DNA of 64,000 nucleotides from UBA8389 sp942493385 (GCA_942493385.1 OW818699.1:3782001-3846000), one strand, 5' to 3'. Shown: positions 25,444 to 33,789, numbered from the stretch's first letter. The notes: a model not told the origin generated them from the letters alone. A program made the numbers and translations.

Positions 25444-27132
25444 ATGGCACACATTAAACAAATCCATCTCCTGTTGCTAGCGCTTACCTGCTTCACACTG
25501 AACGTGTTGGCCGGAAGCCAGGAAACTGTTTACCTTCAAACGGACAGGTCGGTCTACATTTCGGGCGAAACCGTTTACTTCAAGCTGCACGTGCTCCAAG
25601 CCGACACCAGGAAACATTCATCACTTAGCAAGGTCGGTTACATCGAGCTTCGGTCACCCAAGTCGGTTCCTGCCCTAAAAATCCGAGTTTCCGTTTCTGA
25701 AGGCATCGCCGCAGGCAGCTTCGTACTCCCCGACAGTTTGCATTCCGGTGCTTATCAGCTTGTTGCGTTCACCAACTTCATGAAAAACGGGGCCGAAAAC
25801 TACTTTTTCACTCGGGAGCTCGTTCTGGCCAACCGATTGGATAAAGACCTGAACTTCAAGGCCTTTGTCGCTACCGATACGGCCATGTACAGTCAAACGG
25901 ATTCCCTGCTTCGAATTCAAACGGATAAGACGTACTATGCCCCCGGCGAAAAAGTCTCGCTCCGTTTGGGCTGCGCCTTTTCCAACACCAATCTGGCCGT
26001 TTCGGTCTATGAAGAGCCCCAACTGGACTATCCGGACAAGTCCATGGCCGAAACCCTACTTCAAGCACCTAAGGCAGCAACTTATCGCTCCATCCGTTAT
26101 AAGGCTGAGCGGCAATACAAAATACTAAGAGGCAGGGTCTTGGACATCGCCAGCAACCAACGCATTTCCGACGCCATCGTTTTGCTGTCTTGCCCAGATA
26201 CGGTGGCCAACCTGCAATACGCCATCACCGATGCAGAAGGATTGTTCCAACTGCAATTAGATCCCTATTACGATGGTAAGGAACTGTTCCTGAGCATCCA
26301 TGAAATGCCTGCAGAGCGAAACTGGAAAATTGAAGTGGAAGACAATTTCGACCTCGCCTCCACTTGGAAACCCGAATTGAATGCTTTGACGGCACCCGCC
26401 AAAAAATACCTGATGAAAAGCCAGGACATCGCCTACATCAACAAAACCTACGACCCAAAGGTTTCACGGACGGAGAAAGCCCCTGTCCCTGCAGCATTTT
26501 GCCCCATGCTCTACCGACGTGAGGTGAAACCCATTTATCTTTCCGACTTCGTACCGTTGGACAGTTTCCCCGAAATCGCTGTTGAACTACTGCCCACCGT
26601 CAAACTTTTCAAGCAAGACGGAAACTACCATGCACGCACCATCACCCGCGAGCAACAATTTTACGGTCGAAACGATGTCAGCATCTACTTGGATGGCGTA
26701 TACCTGGACGACATCAACAAGATCATTTCACTAAACTCAGAAAAAATTCGAAAAATCGAGGTGATCGAAGACAAAAGAGCCTTCGGAAACATTGTTTTTT
26801 ACGGTATCCTATCCATTCAAACCAAAACGAACGAAATTTTGAATACAGTACCTGCAGGCAACTCGGTTCGACTTAAAAACGACTCTGTCACCGTGGGGAA
26901 AGTTTTTGCAGTCCAGTTGCCAACCACTTCAAAAGACGCTAAGGCACCTTATTTCAAACAGCTTTTGTATTGGAACCCAGCTGCATCCTTGCAAACGGAA
27001 TACACCTTCCCAACCTCTGAAAACACAGGCACTTTTATCATCAAGGTGGAAGGCATCACCCAAGATGGTAGGCCTTTGAGCGCCAGAACCAGCATTCAAG
27101 TGAACACCAACATTACAGCAACGGATCAATGA
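25444..27132 (+). CDS. MG2-domain secreted protein with degenerate TonB-plug-like domain
   Basis: The product is 562 aa with a signal peptide (MAHIKQIHLLLLALTCFTLN). Residues about 25-130 form a macroglobulin MG2 domain (ETVYLQTDRSVYISGETVYF). A second MG-like strand pair follows (IQTDKTYYAPGEKVSLRLG, about 155-175), then a CarboxypepD-like segment (ILRGRVLDIASNQRISDAIV). A plug-like segment at about 400-465 (SIYLDGVYLDDINKIISL, IRKIEVIEDKRAFG) matches the core of TonB receptor plugs but is not followed by a barrel. Similar MG2/plug proteins are common in Bacteroidota and poorly understood. It sits 8 bp after the DUF4249 gene and overlaps the next gene by 4 bp. Confidence 0.7.
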   Translation: MAHIKQIHLLLLALTCFTLNVLAGSQETVYLQTDRSVYISGETVYFKLHVLQADTRKHSSLSKVGYIELRSPKSVPALKIRVSVSEGIAAGSFVLPDSLHSGAYQLVAFTNFMKNGAENYFFTRELVLANRLDKDLNFKAFVATDTAMYSQTDSLLRIQTDKTYYAPGEKVSLRLGCAFSNTNLAVSVYEEPQLDYPDKSMAETLLQAPKAATYRSIRYKAERQYKILRGRVLDIASNQRISDAIVLLSCPDTVANLQYAITDAEGLFQLQLDPYYDGKELFLSIHEMPAERNWKIEVEDNFDLASTWKPELNALTAPAKKYLMKSQDIAYINKTYDPKVSRTEKAPVPAAFCPMLYRREVKPIYLSDFVPLDSFPEIAVELLPTVKLFKQDGNYHARTITREQQFYGRNDVSIYLDGVYLDDINKIISLNSEKIRKIEVIEDKRAFGNIVFYGILSIQTKTNEILNTVPAGNSVRLKNDSVTVGKVFAVQLPTTSKDAKAPYFKQLLYWNPAASLQTEYTFPTSENTGTFIIKVEGITQDGRPLSARTSIQVNTNITATDQ

Positions 27133-27812
27133 AACACCTGCTTATCCTTGCCTTTCTTGGACTAAGTGCCAGCCTCCTCGCTCAGACCGGGGACAGCCTT
27201 TTCTTACCCAAACTGACGGGTGAGCTCTACGTTCCCGAAGCCAGACACCTCGGCGAAATCTTCTTTAACAACGATTGGACAGAAAGCAAGATCTTGCTCT
27301 CCAGCGGCGATACGGTTTCTGGTGAAAAAATCAACTACCAGGGCTATTTGGACGAAGTGATATGGTACAACCCCTCCAATTTCACTCCGTTCGTCCTAGA
27401 CAAAGCTTACATCCGGGCATTCTGGACCACCGACAATTTGGGCAATCCTGTTTATTTCAAAAACCTTCAGGTTCGTGATTCCACCAACAGTCTTAAAGGT
27501 ATTTTTGCACAGGTGGCTGTGGAAGGCCGTTATTCCCTGTACATTCAACGCAGGGTCATCAGCCTTCCGGATGAAATCGCCAACGGTAAAAACGGCTCCT
27601 ACATCCAAAAAGCCTACGGCAAATCGCCCATCTATTACATCAAACTAAGCTCTGGACAATTCCTTGTTTTGAAACAACTCAACCGTCGAGGCTTCCTAAA
27701 TTTGTTCCCCCAGCAAAAGGATGCCCTGTCTGCCTTGATACGCAAAAATGGAATCCGATTGCGGACGGAGACAGGGCTGATCAAGGTTGTTCGGTTGATG
27801 AACAACGAATAA
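27129..27812 (+). CDS. Secreted protein of unknown function, last gene of the TonB receptor operon
   Basis: The product is 227 aa with a signal peptide (MKHLLILAFLGLSASLLAQ). The rest is beta-rich (NDWTESKILLSSGDTVSGEK, DEVIWYNPSNFTPFVLDK) and ends with a basic region. It resembles small secreted Bacteroidota proteins of unknown function, but I assign no family. The start overlaps the previous stop (ATGA), so it is translationally coupled and probably works with the receptor or the MG2 protein. Confidence 0.65.
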   Translation: MKHLLILAFLGLSASLLAQTGDSLFLPKLTGELYVPEARHLGEIFFNNDWTESKILLSSGDTVSGEKINYQGYLDEVIWYNPSNFTPFVLDKAYIRAFWTTDNLGNPVYFKNLQVRDSTNSLKGIFAQVAVEGRYSLYIQRRVISLPDEIANGKNGSYIQKAYGKSPIYYIKLSSGQFLVLKQLNRRGFLNLFPQQKDALSALIRKNGIRLRTETGLIKVVRLMNNE

Positions 27813-27821
27813 AGCTGTATA

Positions 27822-28580
27822 TTAATCCAACTGCCCGAACACCTGTTTCAACAAGGCATTGATGCGAGCAGCGGGATTCTTGCGGATGTTCTTTTCTTCG
27901 GCAGCGACCTTGAGGAACATTCCTTGCAATGCCCTATCGGCCACAAAATCGGTCAAATCGGCCGTAACAACCTTTAGACCTGCTATTTGTCCTGCCGTCG
28001 ACTTTGCAACCTTGTTGTAATTGCTGGTCAGCAGGGTCCACGATTCCGTAGCCGAAACCGCTCCGACCAGATCTTTGTTCAGCGACGCTTCAATCTTAGG
28101 CATGAAAGCTGCCTTCAGTTTCGAATAGGTCGATTTCCTCAGATACGCCGTTGCCGCCGTATCGGTTCCGAACAAAATGGATTTGGCATCCGTGAGCGTA
28201 AGCCCCTTAATGGCACTTACAAATATCGGTGTGGCTTCCACCGCTGCATCCTCTGCCGCACGGTTTAACCTCAGAATCGCATTATCCACCAACGTTTGTC
28301 CACCCGGAATCAATCGAATATTGTCCACAATGACATCGGTTTCTGCCGGTAAAAGTATTTTGAGAGCAGCATCTCCCATGAATCCGTTCGGCTTGCTCAC
28401 TGCCGCCACCGTATTCGTAATGCCCACATTCAGAGCTTCTTTGAGTCCAGCCGCGTTATCAATAACAGCGGTACCGTTTCGCACGCCGCTGCCAGCCACC
28501 TGATTGATGATGGTGGTCAGGGTTTCGCAAGAAGTGAGGAGAAGGATGGAAAAAGCCAGGAAAATGTATTTTGGTTTCAT
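27822..28580 (-). CDS. DUF4197 lipoprotein
   Basis: The product is 252 aa. The Met at 28580 (MKPKYIFLAFSILLLTSC) gives an immediate lipobox with Cys18; a longer frame to 28604 lacks this. The mature part has the DUF4197 pattern: GLKEALNVGITNTV near the N-terminus, PAETDVIVDNIRLIPGG, LNRAAEDAAVEATPIFVSAI, and the C-terminal YKLAAEEKNIRKNP-like end (here VAAEEKNIRKNPAARINALL). It is probably an outer-membrane or periplasmic lipoprotein; function unknown. Convergent with the TonB operon. Confidence 0.85.
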   Translation of the reverse strand: MKPKYIFLAFSILLLTSCETLTTIINQVAGSGVRNGTAVIDNAAGLKEALNVGITNTVAAVSKPNGFMGDAALKILLPAETDVIVDNIRLIPGGQTLVDNAILRLNRAAEDAAVEATPIFVSAIKGLTLTDAKSILFGTDTAATAYLRKSTYSKLKAAFMPKIEASLNKDLVGAVSATESWTLLTSNYNKVAKSTAGQIAGLKVVTADLTDFVADRALQGMFLKVAAEEKNIRKNPAARINALLKQVFGQLD

Positions 28581-28595
28581 AAGTGGTGCATTGAT

Positions 28596-28613
28596 TTCGT
28601 ACAAAGGTACGAA
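28596..28613 (-). promoter_or_regulatory. Promoter -7 box inside a short palindrome, DUF4197 gene
   Basis: TACCTTTG on the minus strand (28609-28602) matches TAnnTTTG. It overlaps the inverted repeat TTCGTAC-AAAG-GTACGAA (28596-28613), a possible operator or leader hairpin 16 nt before the start. Confidence 0.45.
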
Positions 28614-28622
28614 GAACCAGCA

Positions 28623-30347
28623 TCACTTCTTAAGAAACCTTTCTGTGTTGGTAATCCCATGAGGGGTCTTGACTCGCAGCAGATACATCCCATTCGGTAA
28701 CTGACCGATTGGAATATTTTCCGTTTGACTTGTCTGCAATAGCCTTTGGCCCAGGGTGTTGAATATTTCGACCGTGCAAGGCGCATCGAATGCCGTCCGA
28801 ATCGAGATCCTATCGCTTGCAGGGTTCGGATATATCGTAACGGCCGAAGGCGTAGTATTTACTTTCTGCAAAACCGTAGTCGGTGCATCCATGCCAAACT
28901 TGATGACCGTTGGCGTCATCATCTTCACATTCAAAGCCGTGCTGTCAATTATTGGCATTGTTGTCGTTGTGTCAATAGTAGTAATGGTGATGGCACCACT
29001 TCCGCTTACCAGAAAAATATCACGACTGGGGGTGACTCGCATGCTCGGAGTTACATTGTTGGTTTCACCATTCGACAAATAACGGTACGATTGAAGCACC
29101 AAGTTGGAGTCCATCACCGCCACTGTTCGGTCGCTACTTCCCGATACACCAACCCTGGGCATCTTGTTGCCAAACAGGCTCCACTGCCGATAGGTCGACC
29201 GCATAAACACCACCATCTCGTTCTTTGGCCCAAAATCCAGCATTCGAATCTCCATTTCCTTCAGCTTGGCCGAAGTGTCCCTGACGCTCTTGCTCCATTG
29301 ATACACGCCGTCCTTATTCAACTTCACCAAAAAAGCACTGATCGCCCAACCACGTGGCACGGTGTCTCCCTGATAAATCATATCGCAGTTGAACGTACCG
29401 TACAGATGGGGTGCGTTGTTCTGATCGATGACTACTCCCTTAAGAATGACATCGGTAAACATATTCGCCAGTACGTAATTGGAATTGGGTTTAGCCGCCC
29501 AAAGCGCCGTACCAAATTTATCGTACTTAGCTGTATAAAACTGGAACGTATTGTTTACAAGCGGAAAAGTGAGCGTGACGTTGTTTCCGAAATCGACCGC
29601 CTGCACCGAGTTGTAACTGTTGTAGTGTCTGTTTCCAGTCACAATCAAAGAACCTTCGTGGTCGCAGGCCATTGAAAGGATGTCGTATGAAATCGGTTTC
29701 GAATAGAGCAGCGTTCCACTACTCGAATATTTGAATAGATTGGTTCCATACGGGTAGGTTATGCCATCGATGGTACACTCTCCATCCAGAAAAACCAAAA
29801 AATACACATTGTTATCCGGATCGATAGCAAACACTTTCTGAAAGTACTTACCCAAAGTATTGGTGTAATATTTGAATCCCACTGTCGGAAAAGGATTCTT
29901 CATCTGCTTGTTCCAAAGCACCTTCCCATTTTGATCCAACTTGACAAACAGCACCTTATCCGCAACATTGTCTCTCAGAACCGTGTCTGTACCCACATAA
30001 ATGGGATCGGAGCTGTTTGCTGATTTGTTGAAAGCGACATAGCAATTGTTCTGACCATCACCTGCCACTTGATACACATTAGCTGGAATTTTCTTCAGAT
30101 AACTCACCTTTCCACTTGGGTCCACCGCTGAAAGCCCACTCACACTAGCCCCAGTAATAGCTTGGTCACCAACATTGTAGCCATTGCTTCCACTATTAAC
30201 CAAAAAGGACCAACCATTTTCATTGATGCTGGATGTAATCCAAGAAACACCGCTGGATGTTCCGGTAGTTGCCCACTTATAGTACTGTCCGTACATGCTC
30301 ATCGTTGATGCAATGCACAGTAAAATCACAAAAATTGCTTTCTTCAT
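28623..30347 (-). CDS. Secreted beta-propeller-like repeat protein with T9SS sorting domain
   Basis: The product is 574 aa with a signal peptide (MKKAIFVILLCIASTMSMYG). The body holds SBBP/PQQ-like repeats with recurring units such as KVSYLKKIPANVYQVAGDGQ, DKVLFVKLDQNGKVLWNKQM, FLVKLNKDGVYQWSKSVRD and DNNVYFLVFLDGE, about 60-80 residues apart. This fits a propeller of extracellular type. A type A T9SS sorting domain closes it (VTIYPNPASDRISIRTAF to NTERFLKK). The gene at 62446 encodes a similar propeller-like protein. Function unknown; extracellular. Confidence 0.75.
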   Translation of the reverse strand: MKKAIFVILLCIASTMSMYGQYYKWATTGTSSGVSWITSSINENGWSFLVNSGSNGYNVGDQAITGASVSGLSAVDPSGKVSYLKKIPANVYQVAGDGQNNCYVAFNKSANSSDPIYVGTDTVLRDNVADKVLFVKLDQNGKVLWNKQMKNPFPTVGFKYYTNTLGKYFQKVFAIDPDNNVYFLVFLDGECTIDGITYPYGTNLFKYSSSGTLLYSKPISYDILSMACDHEGSLIVTGNRHYNSYNSVQAVDFGNNVTLTFPLVNNTFQFYTAKYDKFGTALWAAKPNSNYVLANMFTDVILKGVVIDQNNAPHLYGTFNCDMIYQGDTVPRGWAISAFLVKLNKDGVYQWSKSVRDTSAKLKEMEIRMLDFGPKNEMVVFMRSTYRQWSLFGNKMPRVGVSGSSDRTVAVMDSNLVLQSYRYLSNGETNNVTPSMRVTPSRDIFLVSGSGAITITTIDTTTTMPIIDSTALNVKMMTPTVIKFGMDAPTTVLQKVNTTPSAVTIYPNPASDRISIRTAFDAPCTVEIFNTLGQRLLQTSQTENIPIGQLPNGMYLLRVKTPHGITNTERFLKK

Positions 30348-30375
30348 GGCCGATCGTGTAGTTTGGTAGAATTAA

Positions 30376-30406
30376 AGTCAATATGATTGACTGGTAGGCA
30401 AATATA
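30376..30406 (-). promoter_or_regulatory. Promoter -7 box with adjacent perfect palindrome
   Basis: TATATTTG on the minus strand (30406-30399) is followed by the inverted repeat AGTCAAT-ATG-ATTGACT (30376-30392). The palindrome would lie at the predicted transcription start of the 28623-30347 gene. It could be an operator or a 5' leader hairpin. Confidence 0.4.
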
Positions 30407-30519
30407 ATAAAATATAGCTACTATCTTAACAGTAGGTTCATTATAAATTCTCCAATTTAGTTATCAAGAATGCGCTAATCATTCGTTTTCTTTGCCATCA
30501 CGCGTTTTTCGGTCAATCA

Positions 30520-31255
30520 TTATTTTTGATTGCTACTGTTAGGTTTATCAGAGATGGTTAATTTTTTTGCAATCTTAAAATCAGCTTGACTTGATTTTAC
30601 CGCAATAGACTTATACATCTCAGAAAGCACAGGCAAATAGCTTTCGAGCGTTGGGAAGTGTAAAAGACGGCCCATAATTGTTGCCACCACAACCTGGGCT
30701 TAGAATGATCTTGAAATTTTCGTCAGACTTATTCCCATAAAAAGACTGGAACCAATTCAAGTCCAACGCTTTATAAACAGCACTGTAGCGGTTGGAAACC
30801 TCCTGATACAACACCTCATTCTCTCTGAAGAACGCTTTACAATGCGCATCTTTATAAAATTGCTTCAACAATCTGACAAATTTCGTTGCATCCTCCTTCT
30901 TCCACCTCTTTTCTGGAACCGTGGTCGAGAAATCAATCAATGGATTCAACTTCTTATCCAAAACAACAGCCATACACACCACCGCATCGTACGAGATTCC
31001 GTTTTTCTGATGCAATTCTCTCGCAAACTTTATGAGCTCATGCTCCCTGTACCCACTAAAATGGCTATCAACCCCATCGGTGTATTTTTTGAAGAATGCC
31101 CCATTGTACTCCTTATTTCCCGCCAATCGGAACACGATACTCAGTAGCTCTACGTTCTGATCTACTTTAGGCGCTTCAAGAACGCTATTTTGTTGAGCAA
31201 CTATTTGTTGACCCAAAATAAGCAGAACCAAAAGCAGTATGTTTTTTACATTCAT
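30520..31255 (-). pseudogene. Frameshifted DUF4932-like secreted protein gene
   Basis: The frame from 31255 encodes 211 aa with a signal peptide (MNVKNILLLVLLILGQQIVA). The segments AVVLDKKLNPLIDF, LNWFQSFYGNKSDENFKIIL and GGNNYGPSF resemble DUF4932. It then ends abruptly at 30620 with LPNARKLFACAF. In the adjacent frame translation continues sensibly from the same spot (HFPTLESYLPVLSEMYKSIA and on) to a stop at 30520-30522. The switch point is a TTTT run near 30673-30676; one base too many there would explain it. Even the rejoined protein (about 255 aa) lacks the HEF-type motif region I expect for the family, so decay is likely. It sits 5 bp after the XRE-DUF4870 gene. Confidence 0.55.
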
Positions 31256-31260
31256 GTTCG

Positions 31261-31827
31261 TTATGGTTTTAGAAACTCAATTGGATTAACATAAAATTTT
31301 CTCAAAATGCCTTTGCCGATTTGACGGCTAATGATGATTGGATACATGATATTTATCAAATAGAATACGCCTCCAACCCATAAAAACAGATTCGCATGGC
31401 TCCAATGGAGAATTTTCAAGAAGGCCCATACTGTAAAACAGAAATAAAAAAGAATGGACCACAAAATCTGAAAGTTCAGAACATTTAGTCCTTGCTCATT
31501 TAAACCAATGATCTTATCGCGCTTCGTAAGCCACAGCATCAAAGGTAGGATGACACTTCCAAGTGGGAAAAACAAGCTGGCCAACACGGATAAATGAAAA
31601 TACTTTAAAAACTCCAAATCGTCCTTTTTGCCATAATCAAGAAGATCTTCCACATTCACCTCTAGAACCCGACAAATACTACTTAATGTCTCACTCCGAG
31701 GCACAGTCGTTCCCTTTTCTATTCGCTGCAAGGTTCTCAAATTAATCCTTGCCAAATCCGAAAGCTTCTCTTGAGTAAGCCCTTTCCGATTTCTAATTTC
31801 CAAGATTTTAGCACCAATTGTTTCCAT
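31261..31827 (-). CDS. XRE-family regulator fused to DUF4870-like membrane domain
   Basis: The product is 188 aa. Residues 1-65 form a helix-turn-helix of the XRE/Cro family (GLTQEKLSDLARINLRTLQRIEKG). Residues about 75-175 hold three or four hydrophobic helices with VLNFQILWSILFYFCF, typical of DUF4870-like membrane domains. It is thus a membrane-tethered transcription factor, common in Bacteroidota. It is located 5 bp upstream of the DUF4932-like pseudogene, its probable operon partner. Signal unknown. Confidence 0.8.
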   Translation of the reverse strand: METIGAKILEIRNRKGLTQEKLSDLARINLRTLQRIEKGTTVPRSETLSSICRVLEVNVEDLLDYGKKDDLEFLKYFHLSVLASLFFPLGSVILPLMLWLTKRDKIIGLNEQGLNVLNFQILWSILFYFCFTVWAFLKILHWSHANLFLWVGGVFYLINIMYPIIISRQIGKGILRKFYVNPIEFLKP

Positions 31828-31852
31828 GATATTTGTGTCTTGATTACAACCA

Positions 31853-31860
31853 CAAAACTA
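31853..31860 (-). promoter_or_regulatory. Promoter -7 box (TAGTTTTG) for the XRE gene
   Basis: CAAAACTA on the plus strand is TAGTTTTG on the minus strand, 26 nt upstream of the start at 31827. No clear -33 element. Confidence 0.35.
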
Positions 31861-31986
31861 CAACAATCCCCTTTAATCCTGTTGCGGTTCAGCTATGACA
31901 TTTTTACGGCATTTGTGTCTGGAGCGTTTTAATTGTCAAGCAGTATAACTTTTTCCAACGCATCAAGATTAGTGTCACACAATTTC

Positions 31987-32019
31987 TTGACTCTAACGTT
32001 ACGTCACACCTTATCTTTG
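31987..32019 (+). promoter_or_regulatory. Candidate promoter of the ferredoxin transcript
   Basis: TTG (31987-31989) and TATCTTTG (32012-32019) are separated by 22 nt, close to the Bacteroidota consensus. It lies 26 nt before the first of two small coupled ORFs and about 290 nt before the ferredoxin start. Confidence 0.45.
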
Positions 32020-32045
32020 CAAAATCAAACCAAAAATTCGACAAA

Positions 32046-32135
32046 ATGAAAAAGTATTCAGCAAAGGGACTGTCCAAATTTGCACAGTTCCGATCCAAAG
32101 CTATGGCTTACTTTGCCAAAACGCAGTTGGATTAA
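32046..32135 (+). CDS. Possible 29-residue leader ORF
   Basis: ATG at 32046 opens a frame of 29 codons (MKKYSAKGLSKFAQFRSKAM and nine more), ending TAA at 32133-32135. It starts 27 nt after a good -7 box, and its stop overlaps the next start (TAATG). The product would be basic and amphipathic. It could be a leader peptide or chance; no homologue is recognised. Confidence 0.3.
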   Translation: MKKYSAKGLSKFAQFRSKAMAYFAKTQLD

Positions 32136-32314
32136 TGCTACTCAAACTTAGCCTAACCGCAAAGGCTAAGCCCACCGAACTTTTCCACTTCGTTCAATCG
32201 CTCAAAATTTGGATTGTTAATTTTACACAAGCCGGCCGAAAAAACATTGCCGCTTACTTCCAATTCTTTAAATTTGCAGAAGGTGAAAGTCACCTTAAAA
32301 CCCAAAAACAATGA
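32135..32314 (+). CDS. Possible 59-residue ORF coupled to ferredoxin
   Basis: ATG at 32135 overlaps the preceding stop by one base. The frame runs 59 codons (MLLKLSLTAKAKPTELFHFV and on) and its TGA at 32312-32314 overlaps the ferredoxin ATG at 32311 (ATGA). The double coupling is what makes it worth listing; the sequence itself matches nothing I know. If it is not translated, 31828-32310 is a 480 bp leader/intergenic region. Confidence 0.3.
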   Translation: MLLKLSLTAKAKPTELFHFVQSLKIWIVNFTQAGRKNIAAYFQFFKFAEGESHLKTQKQ

Positions 32315-32502
32315 CAATCAATAAAGTATGGATGGAAGAAGGCTGCACCTCTTGCGGCCTCTGTGAAGCAACTTGCCCCGATGTATTCCGTGTAGAAGAC
32401 ATCGCTTACGTCAACGAAGGCGTCAACTACGCCGAATTCACCAATGACATCATCGAAGCCGCCGAAAGCTGTCCGGTCGAAATCATCAAATATTCGGAAT
32501 AA
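32311..32502 (+). CDS. Single-cluster ferredoxin
   Basis: The product is 63 aa. Cluster ligands are Cys12, Cys15, Cys18 and Cys54 in the arrangement CxxCxxC...CP (GCTSCGLCEATCP, SCPVEI), with an extra Cys22 in CxxxCP. This matches small [4Fe-4S]/[3Fe-4S] ferredoxins of the Fer4_13/15 type (about 60-65 aa). Soluble and cytoplasmic; a low-potential electron carrier for an unidentified partner. It is preceded by two tiny overlapping ORFs and followed by a strong inverted repeat. Confidence 0.88.
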   Translation: MTINKVWMEEGCTSCGLCEATCPDVFRVEDIAYVNEGVNYAEFTNDIIEAAESCPVEIIKYSE

Positions 32503-32533
32503 ACCTCAGCAAGAAGCGCTCCACTTTTTTTTC

Positions 32534-32578
32534 AAGATCCTCAGGCTGCCTGCTCAACGCAAGTTGCCTGAGGATCTT
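32534..32578. terminator. Strong inverted repeat between convergent genes
   Basis: AAGATCCTCAGGC (32534-32546) pairs perfectly with GCCTGAGGATCTT (32566-32578) around a 19-nt loop. It sits between the ferredoxin stop (32502) and the DUF1801 stop (32593). There is no classic U-tract on either strand, only TTAATTA on the plus side, so it may act as an RNA 3' end stabiliser as much as a terminator. Confidence 0.55.
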
Positions 32579-32592
32579 TAATTACCAGAACC

Positions 32593-33015
32593 TCAAACGT
32601 AGGTCTCCCTCAAAAATTTAATCGTCATCCCGCACAACATCTCCAACGCATCCAGGTTTAAATCACTCAACTTCTTGAAATAAATGCAAGCTATCGCCTT
32701 TTTGTACTTCCCAAGATTTTGCAGCACCCGCTCACTTTCTTCAGTAGGTGCATACGCATAAAGCGAAAATACAGTTTTTCGCGGTGAAAATCCAATCAAA
32801 GGCGCATCCCCCTCATGCCCACTCTCATATTTATAATGGTAACTGCCGAAACCAATAATGGTCGGTCCCCACATTTTGGGCTCATAACCCGACCACGCTT
32901 GCATGAGCTCAATAAGTCGAAAACTATCTTGCTTCTTTTGTTCATTGTAAACGTAGCTGTTGATGAAGTCTATAACATTGACTTCGGTTTCTGTCGTCTT
33001 GATTTTTGTTTTCAT
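32593..33015 (-). CDS. DUF1801 (YdhG-like) protein
   Basis: The product is 140 aa. The start at 33015 (MKTKIKTTETEVNVIDFINS) is preferred over an extension to 33054. Conserved DUF1801 blocks are present: WGPTIIGFGSYHYKYESGHE, DAPLIGFSPRKTVFSLYA and YKKAIACIYFKKLSDLNLDAL. Small soluble protein of unknown biochemical role with an iron-chaperone-like (frataxin-like) fold. A structured leader (33043-33100) precedes it. Confidence 0.88.
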   Translation of the reverse strand: MKTKIKTTETEVNVIDFINSYVYNEQKKQDSFRLIELMQAWSGYEPKMWGPTIIGFGSYHYKYESGHEGDAPLIGFSPRKTVFSLYAYAPTEESERVLQNLGKYKKAIACIYFKKLSDLNLDALEMLCGMTIKFLRETYV

Positions 33016-33042
33016 ACTTTTTGAATGATAGTCATACTTTTC

Positions 33043-33109
33043 ACTAAGGTGCACCCCGATAACATGTTCCTTTAATTACATGCGATCAGGGTGCCATTAG
33101 ACAAAGGTA
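33043..33109 (-). promoter_or_regulatory. -7 box and long imperfect hairpin upstream of DUF1801
   Basis: On the minus strand TACCTTTG (33109-33102) is a consensus -7 box. It is followed by a long imperfect hairpin (33100-33043): CTAA, GG, CACCC, GAT and CATGT pair in order with ACATG, ATC, GGGTG, CC and TTAG, interrupted by small bulges. It may be a structured 5' leader; an attC-like recombination site is an alternative. Confidence 0.4.
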
Positions 33110-33111
33110 AA

Positions 33112-33789
33112 TTATTGTATTGAATTCAGCCTTCTAAACAATCTTGCAGAATAAATCATTACAACTAATAAAGCACCTCCTACCCCAAGATTGGCAAACA
33201 AAAACGTAAGCAGGTCTATTTGAAATACATAACCTACTCCTGCCAGCATGCATGAAATGCCATTTGCGAGGAAAGCAAAGCGAATGATTCTTTGATCTTT
33301 ACCAAAGACCGAGAAAATAGCAAAAGAGGACATGCCTAAAAACAACGTCCAACCCAACATGTTTATTGAAGTCATTATGGAGTTGGGATTTGCCTGTACA
33401 ATCCATTCCATCCCATTGATATTCCCTTGCAACATATTCAGTCGAACTGAACTAAGTTGTACAAAATAATGAATACTCGAAAGGATCGCAAAACCCAACG
33501 CAAAAAGTAAACTCAAACGAATTAGAAACTTCTTTTCATTAGGCACGAACTCATAGTAACTATTTATTAAGACGACAAATAAAGGAGCAAATACCAGCAT
33601 AAGTGCCTTCGCAACGATTTGGAGAATCTGACTGTTTTGCTCCATATACTTCAAATAGTCTGCCATTCCTGTCCAAAAAAATAACGGAGAAGTTAAGGCA
33701 ATCCCGACAAAACAGACCATCCAGGCTATAAATATAATGGCCAATAGTACAGATGTATAATAACCGATTTTATAAGATAAAGTTTTCAT
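33112..33789 (-). CDS. DUF4386-like six-helix membrane protein
   Basis: The product is 225 aa. The start at 33789 (MKTLSYKIGYYTSVLLAIIF) is chosen over an upstream extension within the preceding gene. Six transmembrane helices are evident, with ALTSPLFFWTGMADYLKYME in the first loop and a repeated pattern like DUF4386 (GILVALFFL-type helices). Function unknown. Its start overlaps the 3' end of the preceding small gene by 20 bp, so the pair is likely coupled. Confidence 0.65.
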   Translation of the reverse strand: MKTLSYKIGYYTSVLLAIIFIAWMVCFVGIALTSPLFFWTGMADYLKYMEQNSQILQIVAKALMLVFAPLFVVLINSYYEFVPNEKKFLIRLSLLFALGFAILSSIHYFVQLSSVRLNMLQGNINGMEWIVQANPNSIMTSINMLGWTLFLGMSSFAIFSVFGKDQRIIRFAFLANGISCMLAGVGYVFQIDLLTFLFANLGVGGALLVVMIYSARLFRRLNSIQ

